Shown here piece after piece: positions 35,578 to 48,805 of a stretch of DNA of 64,000 nucleotides; the stretch's first letter is position 1; each line of letters starts with the position of its first letter. The stretch lies in the NCBI GenBank assembly GCA_030407085.1, contig CM059586.1, positions 100,267,501 through 100,331,500 of the forward strand, read 5' to 3'. Made by a program: the position numbers and the translations under genes. Under the pieces are notes generated by a model. It saw only the letters and a list, made by a program, of their open reading frames with translations. It was not told the DNA's origin and searched no databases. This DNA is from Trichopria drosophilae (lineage: Eukaryota > Arthropoda > Insecta > Hymenoptera > Diapriidae).

Positions 35578-35620
35578 CTAACCTAACCTAACCTAACCTG
35601 ACCCTACCTAACCTAACCTA
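35578..35620. repeat. Interstitial CCTAA array
   Basis: About eight CCTAA units, one interrupted by CTGACCCTA, right beside the 3' LTR. Complement of the insect telomere repeat TTAGG. Confidence 0.85.
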
Positions 35621-35711
35621 TTTACGAGGCATATCGCATATTATTAAATTGTAAATGTATTTGGCTCGGATTCGTTAAAAATTTATAATTTATTATATTC
35701 GACATGTTAAT

Positions 35712-35799
35712 TTACTCTGGTAGCCAGATTTGAACTACTGAGGTGGGTTTCACATACAGTACATAATGATGAAAACTTCATTTTTCGCCACCAGAGTAA
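35712..35799. repeat. Short inverted-repeat element, 88 bp
   Basis: TTACTCTGGTAGC at the left and GCCACCAGAGTAA at the right are reverse complements with one mismatch. They enclose 62 bp with ATGATGAAAACTTCAT, itself weakly palindromic. Too short to classify. Confidence 0.55.
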
Positions 35800-35832
35800 C
35801 ATAACGTGAAGACTTATGTAGTGTATTTTGTT

Positions 35833-35857
35833 ACCTAACCTAACCTAACCTAACCTA
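35833..35857. repeat. Interstitial CCTAA array
   Basis: Five clean CCTAA units between the 88-bp inverted repeat and the pogo-like MITE. Confidence 0.85.
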
Positions 35858-35882
35858 TTTTGTTAAAATGCTTAATATATTT

Positions 35883-36198
35883 CAGTAGAACCCCGCTGAA
35901 TTGGCACCACGCTAGATTGGCATCCCGTTGGATTGTCGGGATTCAGCCCCGCTGGATTAGCACTTCTCGGAATCCCTTTACCCCCTCCACGCCGCTCGCC
36001 GCCAGGGTCGTGTCTAGTTAGTCATACGCATCGGTTTAAAGTTACAATAGGAAGCAGAGAGATTGCCCGTGATTGGTCATGAACGTCACGTGATTACGGC
36101 GTAGAGGTGGTAGCGATGCTTCCCCTATTGCCGACAATCCAGCGGGGTTTGCGGGGAAGACGCGGAACCGACCGTGACAATCCAGCGGGGTTCTACTG
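35883..36198. mobile_element. pogo/Tigger-like MITE, 316 bp
   Basis: The ends CAGTAGAACCCCGCTGAATT and, inverted, CAGTAGAACCCCGCTGGATT pair over about 24 bp. CAGTA-starting ends are typical of pogo/Tigger elements. The right flank is TA and the left TT, a decayed TA duplication. It is much more GC-rich than its flanks. The motif CCCCGCTGGATTG occurs six times: four direct copies at the left (35891, 35907, 35924, 35947) and two inverted at the right (about 36133 and 36174), perhaps transposase-binding sub-repeats. It also carries CACGTG at 36087-36092. The 81-codon frame at 36107 spans its edge and is not a gene. Confidence 0.75.
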
Positions 36199-36785
36199 TA
36201 TGTTGAAATGGTCATTTGTTGAAAAATTTTATGATGAAATGTTTGTGATGAAGTTGTCTTGTGATAAAAACATACTTGTGTTAAAAAGTTATGAATCGAA
36301 TAGTAGCGTTACTACAGTACATAACCAAAATTCAAAAAAAAAGAAAACATAAAATGGATGATATTAAAAATTGTCTGACATTTCATGTTTACTTTTAATA
36401 AATGGTTAGATAAAAGTAACTGACATGAAGTGAAACGCCAACAAAATAATCATCAATTACAATAGATTACTTTAACTGCCCAGAATATAACAATTAAGGA
36501 ATCAGTGTCACGTTAGATTCGGCCTTCACTAAGGCACTGCGAGTCCGTTTTTATCTATTATCTAAATTGTTCAAGCAAAACTTTTTCAACATTAATCAAG
36601 TCTAACATGTAAATCAAGATAAGTTACACTGTCTGTATAACACGAGTTTATTTTGTCATATCTGATTTTATACCTGGAATATATTACAACGCAGTACACA
36701 GTAAAGCACGAGGAAACGATTAACTAAAAGTTCAATGTAATTTTTCTACCCGTAGTGAATCATTAAAAATTTATACAAACTCAAA
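36199..36785. other. AT-rich non-coding DNA
   Basis: Nothing recognisable. Confidence 0.5.
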
Positions 36786-36805
36786 ATTAAATTATTATCC
36801 GACGA

Positions 36806-37003
36806 TTGGCCCATACGTTTAAACTTTTACAATATCACTTAAGCTTGAAACTTGATATGCCGGAAGGCAGAAGCAGTGCATATAAAGTATTATTAGATAA
36901 ACGTGATGGGGTTACCGCGAAAGATAGAAGAAAATGGCGAGATAATATGGAAAAAGAAGACGTTGACGCAGTTTGTGAGGATGGGAGGATTGAATTCAAT
37001 TAG
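36806..37003 (+). pseudogene. Coding-like fragment, unidentified
   Basis: A 65-codon frame with balanced composition reads RSSAYKVLLDKRDGVTAKDR, then acidic and lysine-rich residues, and ends at a TAG. Its start codon is a TTG, so the true 5' end is not set; the first ATG is at 36858. No family is recognised. It may be a relic of a transposon or a retrocopy; a chance frame in a locally GC-richer patch is also possible. Confidence 0.15.
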
Positions 37004-37379
37004 AATAGGATAGGGATAGATGGCAAAGATAGGATGGGTTACTTCGGCGATGAACTTATGAGTTTCTCGGGGACACCGAATTAGTTACTTGGTGAACTTC
37101 ACCCCGGAATATTTCCAAAAACGTTTAAGAGTTTATGACTCTTGCGAACTATTTGAAACTGAATTTTAAGATTTAACGAATTTGTAAGGAATATTTAGTT
37201 TCAATATTAACTATGCAGCTTTGATTATACAAAGAGAGAAGAATAGTCGATTATTTCATTTTATGATAGTAAACAATAGCTTTATTTTATTTACATTTGA
37301 TATTTACATCTGTACAACAGGATGATCGATATCCCTAGTAGACATTTTGTTTAGGCAAATGGAAATATCTTGAATACGA

Positions 37380-37640
37380 TCTAGAGCTTATATGTGCTTG
37401 GGGACCTTGTCGTCGCTAAATTCATTGTAGATCCGAATGTCGCTTTGATGTTTCCCCTGAAACCACTTTTGGTTATGTACGCTTACCTGATAAAGTTTGA
37501 CTTGCAATCCCCTGATCAGCACATGATCAGGCAACAACTACGTTCGTCTGATAAGGTGCACGTTGTAGTCCCATAATGAGGGCCTGGTCCGGCAGCAGTA
37601 AGGCCCACCTGATCAGTACCCTGTGCCTGAATAGAATTCT
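37380..37640. repeat. GC-richer patch with repeated CTGATCAG / CCTGATAA words
   Basis: CCTGATCA and TGATCAGG (37511-37531) form 8-bp inverted arms around 5 bp. Related words CCTGATAAAG, TCTGATAAGG and CCTGATCAGT follow at about 30-50-bp spacing. The frame at 37394-37576 shows no domain. Confidence 0.4.
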
Positions 37641-40600
37641 ACAAATATAGATCGTGATCACGTTTCGTCCCGAGTTTCACAATGTACTATTAATAAAATA
37701 AATTTGAAAATCTAAATAAAATTCGTCAATAACAGCAACGTTTAATGCCAAAGGCCACGTATTATGAAGTAAATTTCAATTATTCGATACTACGTTTAAT
37801 CCAGAAACAATTTAATTGTTTTAAATGTGAAGCGTTAATTCCGAATATGATATCATTCCTTACTAATTATCGTAAGCGTAATTGAATAAAGCGTTAACTC
37901 AAATCGAATAAAATATTAAAACCAGTGATTACAAATATTTTATTATTACTTTTCGTAAAATCACTTAGAAAAACAATAACAGATTTCAAATTGAAAAAAA
38001 AGTAATTTAAAATACTTTTAATCCGGATATTTCATCAAAAATATTCACTTTACCGACATATCACTTAAGACGAACCTAAAAAAAAAAACATTATTTATGA
38101 GTACAAGATTCTTCTTGTTCTTTGTATACGATAGACATGATAAAAAGTTTACTTTAACAGTCCGTAGGATTCAAAATTAAATCAATGGCTTCCCCGGTGT
38201 ATATTCATTCGATTTTCAATATTGAGAACGCACATTCGTGAGTATTTGTTTTTTTTGCTTAAAAGATAAACTGTTCTGTTCGGTAGCCGAGTGGCTAGAT
38301 AAAAAAGGAAACCAACCCAAAACGGACTTCCTTTTTATTTACTGTGAATATTCGAATTTTTACTTTTTAGTAATTTCTTTCTATACTGATTCTTTTATAA
38401 TATATGACTTCATGTTAGTGGATAAGACACGTGTTCCGAAAAAATATGTTATATTGTTTTTGGTTAATTAAGTGTAATGAAATACGATTTTAAAGTCTAT
38501 AAAGTCATATTAATAGATTCTGGACGAGATTTACTTTGTAACACGTTAAAAATGGTGACTGAAGTATAAAATATGTACACTGAAAAAAGAAAATACTTGA
38601 TTTAACTATCTGAAAAAATACCTGTTCGAAGAAAAGTTAAACACAACGAACTATAGTTTGTAAAGATCACAAACCAATTATGGTTGAACGAAACATTTTA
38701 AATTTGTTAAATTTTAAAAAAATAAAAAAAAAGACATAAAAAATGGTAAAATTGGTAATCGTTTTTGCTAAGTTAGTGATGTCATACAGTCAGTTCTATT
38801 ATTTTTAGGTGGTTATACAATCCAACTAAGTGTATAAAAAATGTTAAAAATATGTACACTTTCTGCAGTTGCAGTTACGTATATAATGTAGACTTATATA
38901 ATAAAATAATTGTCTAATTTATCAGTTTCTTTTACAACTTTATACATCTGGATTTATAAATTAACACCTCGCATATCTAATATAATTTATTTGTTTGAAA
39001 ATCCTTATTATTTAAAAAGGAAGATCGCATTTTTACAAAGAAATAATAAACTTTTTATTAAAAATAGGTTAAATGTAGGATGCTTGATGCATTTCTGGAG
39101 AATTTTACTGTTTATAAATATAAATTTTGTTTTATATAACCTCATACGGTGTCTTTACTTCCTTGATATAGAAACGTTTGATTATATTATATTTTTATCT
39201 TGTACTATATCGTTTATTTCTGCTCAGCATTATGATAATTGTAAGAATATACTTCAAAATGTTTTATTTAAAATTCTTAAAAATAAGTAGGGGTGATATC
39301 AATAATTATTCAAATCAGAAAATTCTTATAGAATGGATTTTCGAATGTCTTTATTTATAATTTTACTATGTAATCCAAATTATTAGAAAACTCGGAGAAA
39401 AAAGAACAGAATATATGACTCAATATAAAAAGCTCTAAAATTGTTTAATAAAGGACTTAACTATACATTATGGAATCACAGAATGCTCTTGCAAAAATAA
39501 AATTACCGTAATAATAAATCGTATTATTATAAGGTAAAATGACGTCAGATACTTAATAAACATACGCTGAAAACGTTTTATAATTGAGCAATTGTAAGTG
39601 AATATTTGGAGCTCAGAAAATACTTTCTTCTATGTTATAACCATTTTATTACAGTAATAAATTTTACTTAGTTTAAAACATATTATCTACGTTGAACAAA
39701 AATGACATTTTTGTTACTATTCAAATACAATATGTGCACTTAAATCTGTAAAATTTTTTATTTTTTAGTGTATACCAAATTAGATTTTAAAGTTAAATAA
39801 AAAAAGCATTAAAAAAGTGAGTGTAATAGTTATACTACTAGTACTAACTTACTGTTAATACCGGAAAAGTTTCTATTAAATTTATCACTTTTCAAGCTAT
39901 AGTTATGTATCAATAATAAAATCAGTAAACTTTTTTATTGATGTTAAAAGAAAAATTGCTATTTTTTGCTCTACTTAGTCAATGGATAACTATTTTGGGA
40001 CAACTATAAATATCCAAAAATAGACGAAATTCTGTACAATATTTTCCTTGTTTTCAAAAACACATAGGAGGAATAGTGATGAGAAAACATGTTTAGTTTC
40101 TTTCGATTAAATTATCAATAAAATTTATTCAGAATTTGACCCGTTGAAATCATACATATCTCCAGTTTGTAGTTTCGAATAGTTTAGGATGCGTAGCTTG
40201 TGTTGTGGGTAACCACATAACTTTTTCCTCTTTATTTACAGAACTAAGTTTTGAGACTAACTTCGGACATGTAACTCAAGTTTCTTGACCCACAATCCTC
40301 CATCGAAAACACTAAAATTTATATTACATTGGTACTTTCACTGACATATATTACACAATTTATGTTCTATGTATATTTTTTAATATTAACGTATAAATAT
40401 GTAATAAAAGTTATATCCGTATATTTTTGATAAATGTACTAAGTCAGTATAGTACAGCTATACTAATAACACAATTATAACCAGAATTAAAAACTATCAA
40501 TAAATGAAATCATAAATAAAGATGTTGACGTTTTTATAAATTGTCTACATAAAAGTTTTAAACTCATTTTTAGTGGGAGAAACTAGCACTTTTTGCAAAA

Positions 40601-43550
40601 GTGTCAAGTGTATTTTCATTGACTTATTATTTGAATTGATAAACAGTTTCTGTCTAGTACTTTTATACTCGTGAATATTTAAGATTAAAATGCGTTTTCT
40701 TCCGCGGGTAAAATACTTTGAAAATTTAGAACAAATTTTGTTTCTTTATTCAATAATTTCTGACAATAAATAATGCATATTTCACTACTAGTGTTTAAAG
40801 TATAATTTTGGACACCGAAAGAGATAAAAAATGCTCAGTGAAGTTTTTAGGGGTTTTATTCTTAAGTGGCTATCCCATTTTTTCCATAAATGCTTAAAGT
40901 GTGATGTTTCACATTGTTCGTTTAAATAAATGTGTAAAATGGACTTTTACGCACCATATTATACGCAGGTTATTTCCCATTCTAGACGACTACATTACAG
41001 TAGTGTACTCCGCAAGAAAGTTTTGCAATTTAATTCAGTTCATTCTAATTGAAGTTTCATGAAGTTCAGGTTACTGAAAATTCTGATAAGATTTTGTAAT
41101 TTTCAGGGACGATTTAGTAATTTTCAAAAATAATTTTCGTTGCAATTTATTAATTTTAAACAATTTTTATTAAATCTTTGATTTTCATTTATAATTAAGA
41201 GAAGCTCTACGTAAATTCGAAATATTTCAATGTTTTGTTGTATAACCTGATTTGGTAAAACTCCTGCAGAAACTCAAAAGTATCGTAAATTTCCTAAAAT
41301 GTACAGCGTATTGATATCTTGCTAAGTTGCAGGATTGAAAACTAATGTGACTTGGTTCAGTAACTTTATAGGTTACGTAAAAACAGTTTTTGGCTTGATG
41401 AAATTTTCGATTATATCATGGTTAAGTAGGTTACATCGTAAAACAGTTATTGTTTACTGATATATCTTTTTAGACTAATAACATAAATATTTATTTACAT
41501 TATAAACAAATAAAAAATTTTTGCCATTTTTATATTGAAACTGTGCCAACAATATTTTGACTATAAAATTACTAAATTAAGAAAAAGTAAACAAATTTAT
41601 ATTTTGTTTAGTTAAAAGTTATGACTTAAAATTAATTGTATTACTATAATTTATTTGATATCATCTGATGTTGAGTTACTAATGTTTGTATTATAAAGAC
41701 ATTACAGATACTGAAATCATTTGGTATTATATTATCAGTAATTAATATTATCTTAGGAAAAAGCTTGGAAACTGTATAAGTATTACTTAATAATAACAAA
41801 TTCTTTATACAACAAATAAACAGAACTTGTTTATGAATATTAACCTGTTAATAAATTTATGAGAGTGAAAATAGTTCGACGTCACTCTACTCATTTAACA
41901 TTTTTTTCTTCATTAGATAAGATTAAAAAATTTATTTTAGCTACTGGAGGGAATTTGCGGTTGTTAATGAGGAATTCGTAATTTAGAATTCATTGTGCTC
42001 GCGAGGAAAGTAACTTTTGAACTTGCCTGTGAAAATTGTCGCTTTCATTTGGTCGGAAACAGTTTTGAAACTTTTAAAGGCGACGTAGTCGAATGGATTT
42101 TTCGTCCTTATAACTGATAACACATTATAAAATGCCGCAAATTTTGAAAATTACTTTTCAGATAATTCACTAATTTGCCTATTGGTTACGTTTAAATAAC
42201 TTATCCGCGAATAGGATTAATTTATTGCTTACTCTTGTTTAAAATTCTCTATCTCATCTAATAGTTATTAGTGAAGTAAATGGCAAAAGAATTATTTTTA
42301 AAAAATGACTATTTTTAAAAATTACAAGAAATATTAAAAATTGATTTAATTTTTTATTTAATTTTCTACTGGCTCCATATATTCTGAAATTAAATTCACT
42401 TTAACTACTTTGCGATAGTTTTTTGAAGAGTGTTGTTCAGTTTCAATAAACTCAAGCACAATTTCGCGAGGATTGGAATTTCTAGTTACCAGTTATGAAC
42501 TTTACGAGGCTATAGCTGAGGTCGATACAAATTTAATCGTGATCTTAAAACGCTTGGAATCCACATAGTACGTACGTTAATATTGGTTTATTTTAAGAAT
42601 TATGAGTGTTGTAAACGTATTTTTTGTGCAAAATTTGATATTGTATAGTTTACGTCAAACCAGTTATTTTTAACAAATTTTTTCTCTATGCACGACTGAT
42701 TTATTTTGAGTTGCGCTCATTTAATCCCACATCACTAGCTTTAGTCTAAGACAATACTTCGAGGTGGTCCCGAGATGCATTTACACTACCAAATAGTTGT
42801 AATTATTTAAATTAAATCATTAGTAAATATGAAATACAGAATTGGATCTCAATTTCCTACTAAAAAAACTTTATTTTTTTCATTTATTTAAAATGTTAAC
42901 GTTGGCTCTTATTCTATGCGAAAAATCCCACAAAATAACATTACGTAATAAAGTGTGCTCTCTCAGGGAAGGTTTTTAAATTTTAGAACTAAAAGGGCCT
43001 GTCGTTTTAAAAATTTGCCTTTCAGTTTAGCACACTGTTGTCAATTTCCAAGAATTTTTGGGATAGTGCTCCTGGTTATTTTATATTTACAACACAAACA
43101 TTTTGTAAACAATTTCTTTCATGGAAATATCCATACTCAAATTTCTAAACGGTTGTCTTAATTAAAAAAAAAAGTAATATTACTAAGAGAAAGCCAAGAA
43201 AGTCGTATAATAAAGAGGCAGTTTCGGCCCTCTAAGGTTAATTCAAAGACCAAATTATTTTATTATTTTTATGTCATTCATGGAAAATAAAAATGTCAGA
43301 TTTTGGAGAAAAAGAGTTATTTATTTGAAATTGATGTATATCGTTGTTTATGATATTATAGATACTTTTAATAATGTCCAACGTATCGTACTTCCTTATT
43401 TTACATACCATCGTCGATGAAAAATTGTGAGAAAAAGATGTGCTAAAATTTTCTTTTAAATAAAAGTTACAAAAGGTATTTACTTTTTTTAGTTTTTAAA
43501 AAGGTTGTAAAAGGTTATCCGCATATCGGTCGACTTGTGAAGGGAGTTGA
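37640..43550. other. Long AT-rich non-coding stretch
   Basis: No supported gene. A 126-codon frame at 38910-39290 (+) starts at TTG, is rich in F, I, L, Y and N, and lacks any domain. TACACTGAAAAAAG at 38577 and its inverted TTTTTTAGTGTATA near 39765 could be ends of a decayed element. A partial inverted repeat (TTGTGTTGTGGGT / ACCCACAATCCTCC) lies at 40198-40305. Confidence 0.4.
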
Positions 43551-43554
43551 CCCA

Positions 43555-43735
43555 GAATTTACCGACAATTGGCCGAATGCCGGTTTTGAGTCGATTTTTA
43601 GTCGACTTTTACTAAATCGATCTAATATTGACCTAATGTAAATGCATTAATTCGTTAAGTGCGTAAAAGTCGACGAAAAATCTACTGAAAATCGACCGCA
43701 GTAGGCATTCGGTCATTTTTTGGTCGATTCTTTGC
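43555..43735. mobile_element. Inverted-repeat element, about 180 bp
   Basis: Left arm 43556-43614 (GGCCGAATGCCGGTTTTGAG, TCGATTTTTAGTCGACTTTT) and right arm about 43660-43731 (AAAAGTCGACGAAAAATCTA, AAATCGACC, GGCATTCGGTC) are imperfect reverse complements around about 45 bp. Rich in TCGA/GTCGAC. No ORF. Confidence 0.6.
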
Positions 43736-44119
43736 ACGAATCTGAAATGTGAAATTATTTTTGAAAACATATGAAAGCTGAATAGTCAATATCATTTTTC
43801 AATGCTTTCGAAATTTGAAGTTATTGGCTTAGGGCATGATATCAAGACAGCCCCTAGCAGCCTTTAAACCCATTATTCGTTGTTAGCAAATTGATGTTAT
43901 CTTCATTTTCCCCTTTTGAAGCGAGCACACATATTTATTGTCAGTGTGACATTAAAAAACGATCATTTTCTAAACCAGTTTTGTCACACATTAAAACTAA
44001 TATTTTAGTAACTTCTTTTTTGAGCTCACACTTTTTATAGGTTTAGATTTACTCCTTTTTTTCTGACAGAAAATGGATACTTTTGATTTATAATGATTAC
44101 AAAATTTTTACTTATATAT

Positions 44120-44144
44120 TTGTTTATTTATTTATTTATTTATA
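44120..44144. repeat. (TTTA)n microsatellite
   Basis: About six TTTA units. Confidence 0.85.
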
Positions 44145-46220
44145 CAGGAATCGACATTCTTAAAAAATAACTGATTTAAAAATTCAAAACAAAAAAGAAA
44201 ATATAAACAAATGATAATTGAAGCTAAATAAACTTGATTACTTATAATAAAATATCTGATTTGAATCTACAAAATTTATTTGGACGAAAATGATACTGTT
44301 TTTTTCGAAGAAATACCACATTAATATTTGACTTGTCATTTAAATTAATAACAACATGTATACAATTTCTCGAATAACTCTTTTTTAAACATCTCTAACG
44401 AAATGAATTTACAAAGATCATGATTCAGATGTTTTAATTTATGCATTTAAATTTTGCACTTGAAAAAATTCCTTTAATTAAAAAAATGTTCATTAGCAAA
44501 TTCTCACAAAATAAATGCAGTATAATGTAATAAATTTAATGCAGTAACTGTAGACTAAGGCAACATAAAATAAACGTCTGCAATTACTATTATTATTTCA
44601 TTTATTTATTATTATATGTAGGTTGAAAATAATTTAGAGTTATTATCTACACTAGCAATAATTATCAATGTATTCATTTGATGTACATTTAATTTGAAAT
44701 TACCTTCAATGATTACTGCACGAATATAAATTAAGATTGATACATACAAATACATAAACAAAAACAATAATCAAATTCCATTACATCGATTAGACTAGAT
44801 ATACTTTGAAATTTGAGACATCCCTAGTTAAATCATTTGTCTCCATTTTTTAATTAGTTTGTATGATTCTTTAATTTTGTGAATAAGTGCAAAACATTGG
44901 AACTACTAACGGATACATTCTGAATAACATTAAGGGTGAAAACTTACTAATATCTAAATATGTTCAGTATTTATTTTAAATTGGTGATCATTTCAAAATT
45001 GCCAGTTTTGACATTTTCTGAACAATTCACATATTTTTTAGAATGTTACTTTAATTTTCATTAACTTTAGTAATATACTGCAGGTATACTATTGTAAAAT
45101 ACATACTGTAAAATATACTGTAATTAGTCTGACATCTACGAATCTGAAATTAACGATAAAAAGGTATTATGAGTAATTGCATCAATTTTAATGAATCAAA
45201 AAGAATCATGAAAGTAAAGAAACAGAATTACAATATTTACAATTTTCTTTAAAGTAAACGTCTAAAATTTGACTTCTTATGAAGACTATATAATACAGAA
45301 ATATTAATTAATAATATTACAAAGTTTTTCTTATTTGGGTAAATTTTTTTAAATTCTGTGAATATAATATTAATGAGGTTTAAATTCTCCAACACTTGGA
45401 TTTCTATTTTTGACAATTTAAAGACGTGTAAATTAGTAATTATTTAAAATTAATTAAATTTTAAATTAGAAAAATTCATCAAATTTTAAGACTCGCATAA
45501 CTTCGACAATATTCATTCGATTTCGTTCAACAAAAGCGTATTCGACGTAGAATTAAATATACTTTGAACCCATTAAGGTGCAAAAAATGTGCACTAATAA
45601 TATTGTAAAATTACCGTTAAAGTTGAAAAAAATAAAAAAAATCACAGATACTTTCAACTGTAGTTTCGTCAGTTTTCATTTCATCAATATAAGGTTTGGA
45701 TAGTCTGAAAGGTGAGCTTTTTGGCAATCAAATTAAAAAAAAAGTTGTAAATCGAATAAAAATTAGGGTAGTTATGAGTGCTTTTTCACACAAACCTGCC
45801 TAAAATCGGTGTTTAGTCATAACATGAGATTATGGGTATGTATGGGGAAATTATATCATACTATGTTGCACAGTTTAACTAAATCTACAACTTGTACCAG
45901 GTCGCTATAAAAGTGCCTGCCGATTTTTTTTATTTTGTAACACAGTGTTATTAATGCACCTAAACTTATAGGTCGGTAAAAAAAATGTTCGAAACACATC
46001 TAGTACATGTACACCCATCATTATGTCGATATTTATAGCTATTTTATCAAGTTTTTCACCTAAAGTTTTACGACAAAACAAAAACAAAAGATCAGTAAAA
46101 ACGACAGATTCATTGCACATGGATTTACATTAATCCTCATCACTTGATATCTATATACAGATGATATATGGACATAGACTTGAATCTGAATTTACATTAC
46201 ATTAATTATATATAAAATTT
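44145..46220. other. AT-rich non-coding DNA
   Basis: No supported gene. GAACCCATTAAGG at about 45566 recalls the piggyBac-like terminus at 28316, but similarity stops after a few bases. Confidence 0.4.
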
Positions 46221-46289
46221 CATGACATTTCTAACAGTGATAAAATTTAAAATCGATTTCGAGATATTTGATAAAATCTGCATAAAGCA

Positions 46290-46690
46290 GTTTTTGGTAG
46301 AAAAGAAGAACCATTGGGAATACTTAATGTATCAACGTGTTGCTGGAAGTTTGCGACAAATCTGCAGCAAGCCGATATCCGGACGATTGGAAATTCACGA
46401 GAGAGAAAGTTGGGGAATCGCGGAAGGAAATACGTTTCACAAAGTTCTACGCGCAATTCTGTATATGCTTCAGCAAACGTATCCCATTGTGTTGGATGAA
46501 AGCCGTTAAAAATCGTATTATAATGGATAAAAATTAAGTACAGTAGTGAAAAAATATTTTGTTCGGTGAATTGTGCCAAAGCCTTTCGTTTATCATTGAA
46601 AAATGCATTTAAATCGAGAAATGGCGCTTACGGTGGGAATCCATCTGGATCCAGAGCTTACGCGTTGTAAAGCCGAACGATATTCTCCTC
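46290..46690. other. Compositional island open in several frames
   Basis: A locally GC-richer, non-repetitive segment. Frames of 61-110 codons are open in three plus-strand phases (46222-46537) and on the minus strand (46247-46579). Such overlap argues that few are real. None shows a domain, signal peptide or convincing start. It may be a conserved non-coding element, a transposon relic or an exon; I cannot choose. Confidence 0.25.
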
Positions 46691-46699
46691 TATTATAAT

Positions 46700-48680
46700 T
46701 TTTGTTTACTTTCATTTGCAGTCAAGTTTATTAAAGTATGCATTTTGCTGCTTCATTACTACAGAAAATGGGGCAATGTTTTTCAAGTGGTCCATTACAA
46801 AAAATCATTGTTGGTTGAACTGTTCTATCAAACAGTGAACAGGATAAATCTCATGGAATTTTCATCCATATTTACTGAAGTAGAGGAAGAGGAGCTGAAG
46901 TTTTAAGATTCGAATTACTTTTTAAATACTGCTCTTACAGTTAAATGTAAATAATACAAAATATGGTATTAATCTTATAGAACAAAAGATTTCATTTTAT
47001 TTTAAATTATTTTTAAAGCAATAAAACATATACCCTCCGTTACGTCAAATAAAACTTAAAGATAGTCGTCAAAACCCAAAATTTTCCCGTCTTAATTGAG
47101 CGAAAATCAGAATTAAATGAAGTTGGTACTTTACATTTTGTTAGAGCAACAATCCAACCAATGTTGAGCTTCTAGTTCTGATCCAATGACATTAATATTT
47201 TGAATGGCAACTATGTCAATTTTTACGTTTTTCTATAGATTACTTTCGATAATACTAAAATTTAATTAATCCATACACGAGAAATATCTTTCCGATTCAA
47301 TTTTGAATTGTAAAATTACAAATTAATCTTTTTTTTTTTAACTAACTGTGCTAGTTTCACTATGTTAATGATTTGTTTCAACACCTTTTAATGTTGGGAA
47401 ACATAATTTTATTAATAACAATATTAAAATGTTCAGGATTTAAACAACTTTGTTTTAAGCACTTTATACTGAACAAAGATTTTATTGTCACCCTACATAT
47501 AGACGAAAGCTCAGCTTTCCAGTAAGAAACAAAGCTTTTAAGCATAAGCCTTGACATAATTTGAGAAAATTTTGACGAGTTCGGAAAAAAAGTTTTACGC
47601 GATGCTCTTTAAAATTCGTATTTTTATGTATTTACTCCGCTCGTGTTCACACCTTTTAAGAATTATTATGTTTTACTATATTTGAAACTAATATCGTTAA
47701 ATCTTCTTTCCAACCAACAAGAATTGCGTCAGTAATAATTGAAGTATTACACTAAAAAAATCGTTAAATTGTAACATCTTAAATAGCACTAAATGTTAAA
47801 ATTAACTTGGAGGTTTACAAATGTTGTCCTTTTTCATGAAGTTTTGTTATAAAAACATTTAATACTTTATCAGATACGAAGGAAGGAATTCTAGATAAAT
47901 CGTGCTATTCGGATGTAATACAAATAAATTCAGAAACTATGATTTAAATGACAGGTTAGAAATTCTGTCACAATTCGAGAGTAATTTTTTTGTTCGTCTA
48001 GCCATTAAATTCGCAGGTTTTTTATTTAATTTAATTAATCCAGTAACAGAACAACAAATTATAGTGACGTTATAAACAAATTGCTCAAATACCCATACAT
48101 AAAGGCACATAAATCGTTGTATATTTAAAATTATTTTTCTTGCAAAACAATCCTAATTTTTAAAACTTGCAGAGGTTATAATTACCAACTACTCACAACA
48201 TTATATTAATAATATTATTCATAGCATTAATACAAATATTATACCTATACATCTAGAAACAAAACATTTACGTAAATCTTGTACATTATGTTTATATCAA
48301 CAACTACTATTATGTTATCAATTTTTCATTGTTTACTTTAAGACAACGTGTCAAATAATTTCAATTAAAAAAAAACAACCTGTTTTTATACAATGGTTAC
48401 GAAATAGTCGAAAATATATCAAAATTGACAAATCATTAGCAATGTTTAATATCAGCGTTAGTTGACAGACTAACTACGTTGCATTACTCTTTTACAATTT
48501 TCCTTAGTATCATTTAATTCAAAGAAATATCTGCTTTAAACTCTTAACAAATTATGTAAAGTTACTAAAATACGTAAAATAAGTAACTTGAATTTTCACC
48601 AAATAATATAACAGATTAGTATTTATCAAGATTTATTGGTAAATAATTTGTAACAAATGTTTGATTTTAGGTTCATTTAG
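46700..48680. other. AT-rich non-coding DNA
   Basis: Nothing recognisable beyond short A/T repeats. Confidence 0.5.
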
Positions 48681-48684
48681 GCTA

Positions 48685-48805
48685 TATAAGTAGGGTTAAT
48701 TTTGTGTTCTACGGTCCCTTAAATTATTGTGTAATTTAAAAAAATGTTTATCCAGAACTAATATATGGGTAAATCCACAGAACGTTTGACTTTAACCCTA
48801 CATAA
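48685..48805. repeat. Imperfect inverted repeat
   Basis: AAGTAGGGTTAATTTTGTGT...CTACGG (48688-48714) pairs with CCACAGAACGTTTGACTTTA...ACCCTACAT (48775-48803) around about 60 bp. Probably a small decayed MITE. Confidence 0.45.

Noticed and set aside
35578..35857. CCTAA arrays as evidence of a chromosome end
   Set aside because: The arrays are short and interrupted and lie between other elements in the middle of the window; such interstitial copies are common in insects.
38281..38312. tRNA-like sequence TCGGTAGCCGAGTGGCTAG
   Set aside because: It resembles a tRNA-Ser/Leu D-arm and A box, but no B box (GGTTCRANYCC) and no acceptor-stem partner follow. At most a relic of a tRNA-derived SINE head; probably chance.
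38910..39290. 126-codon open frame on the plus strand
   Set aside because: It has a TTG start, composition dominated by F/I/L/Y/N/K as in random AT-rich DNA, and no domain.
42419..42568. 49-codon plus-strand frame (…YELYEAIAEVDTNLIVILKR…)
   Set aside because: Protein-like in part, but very short, without a start codon or good splice sites. Could be a relic exon; not supportable.
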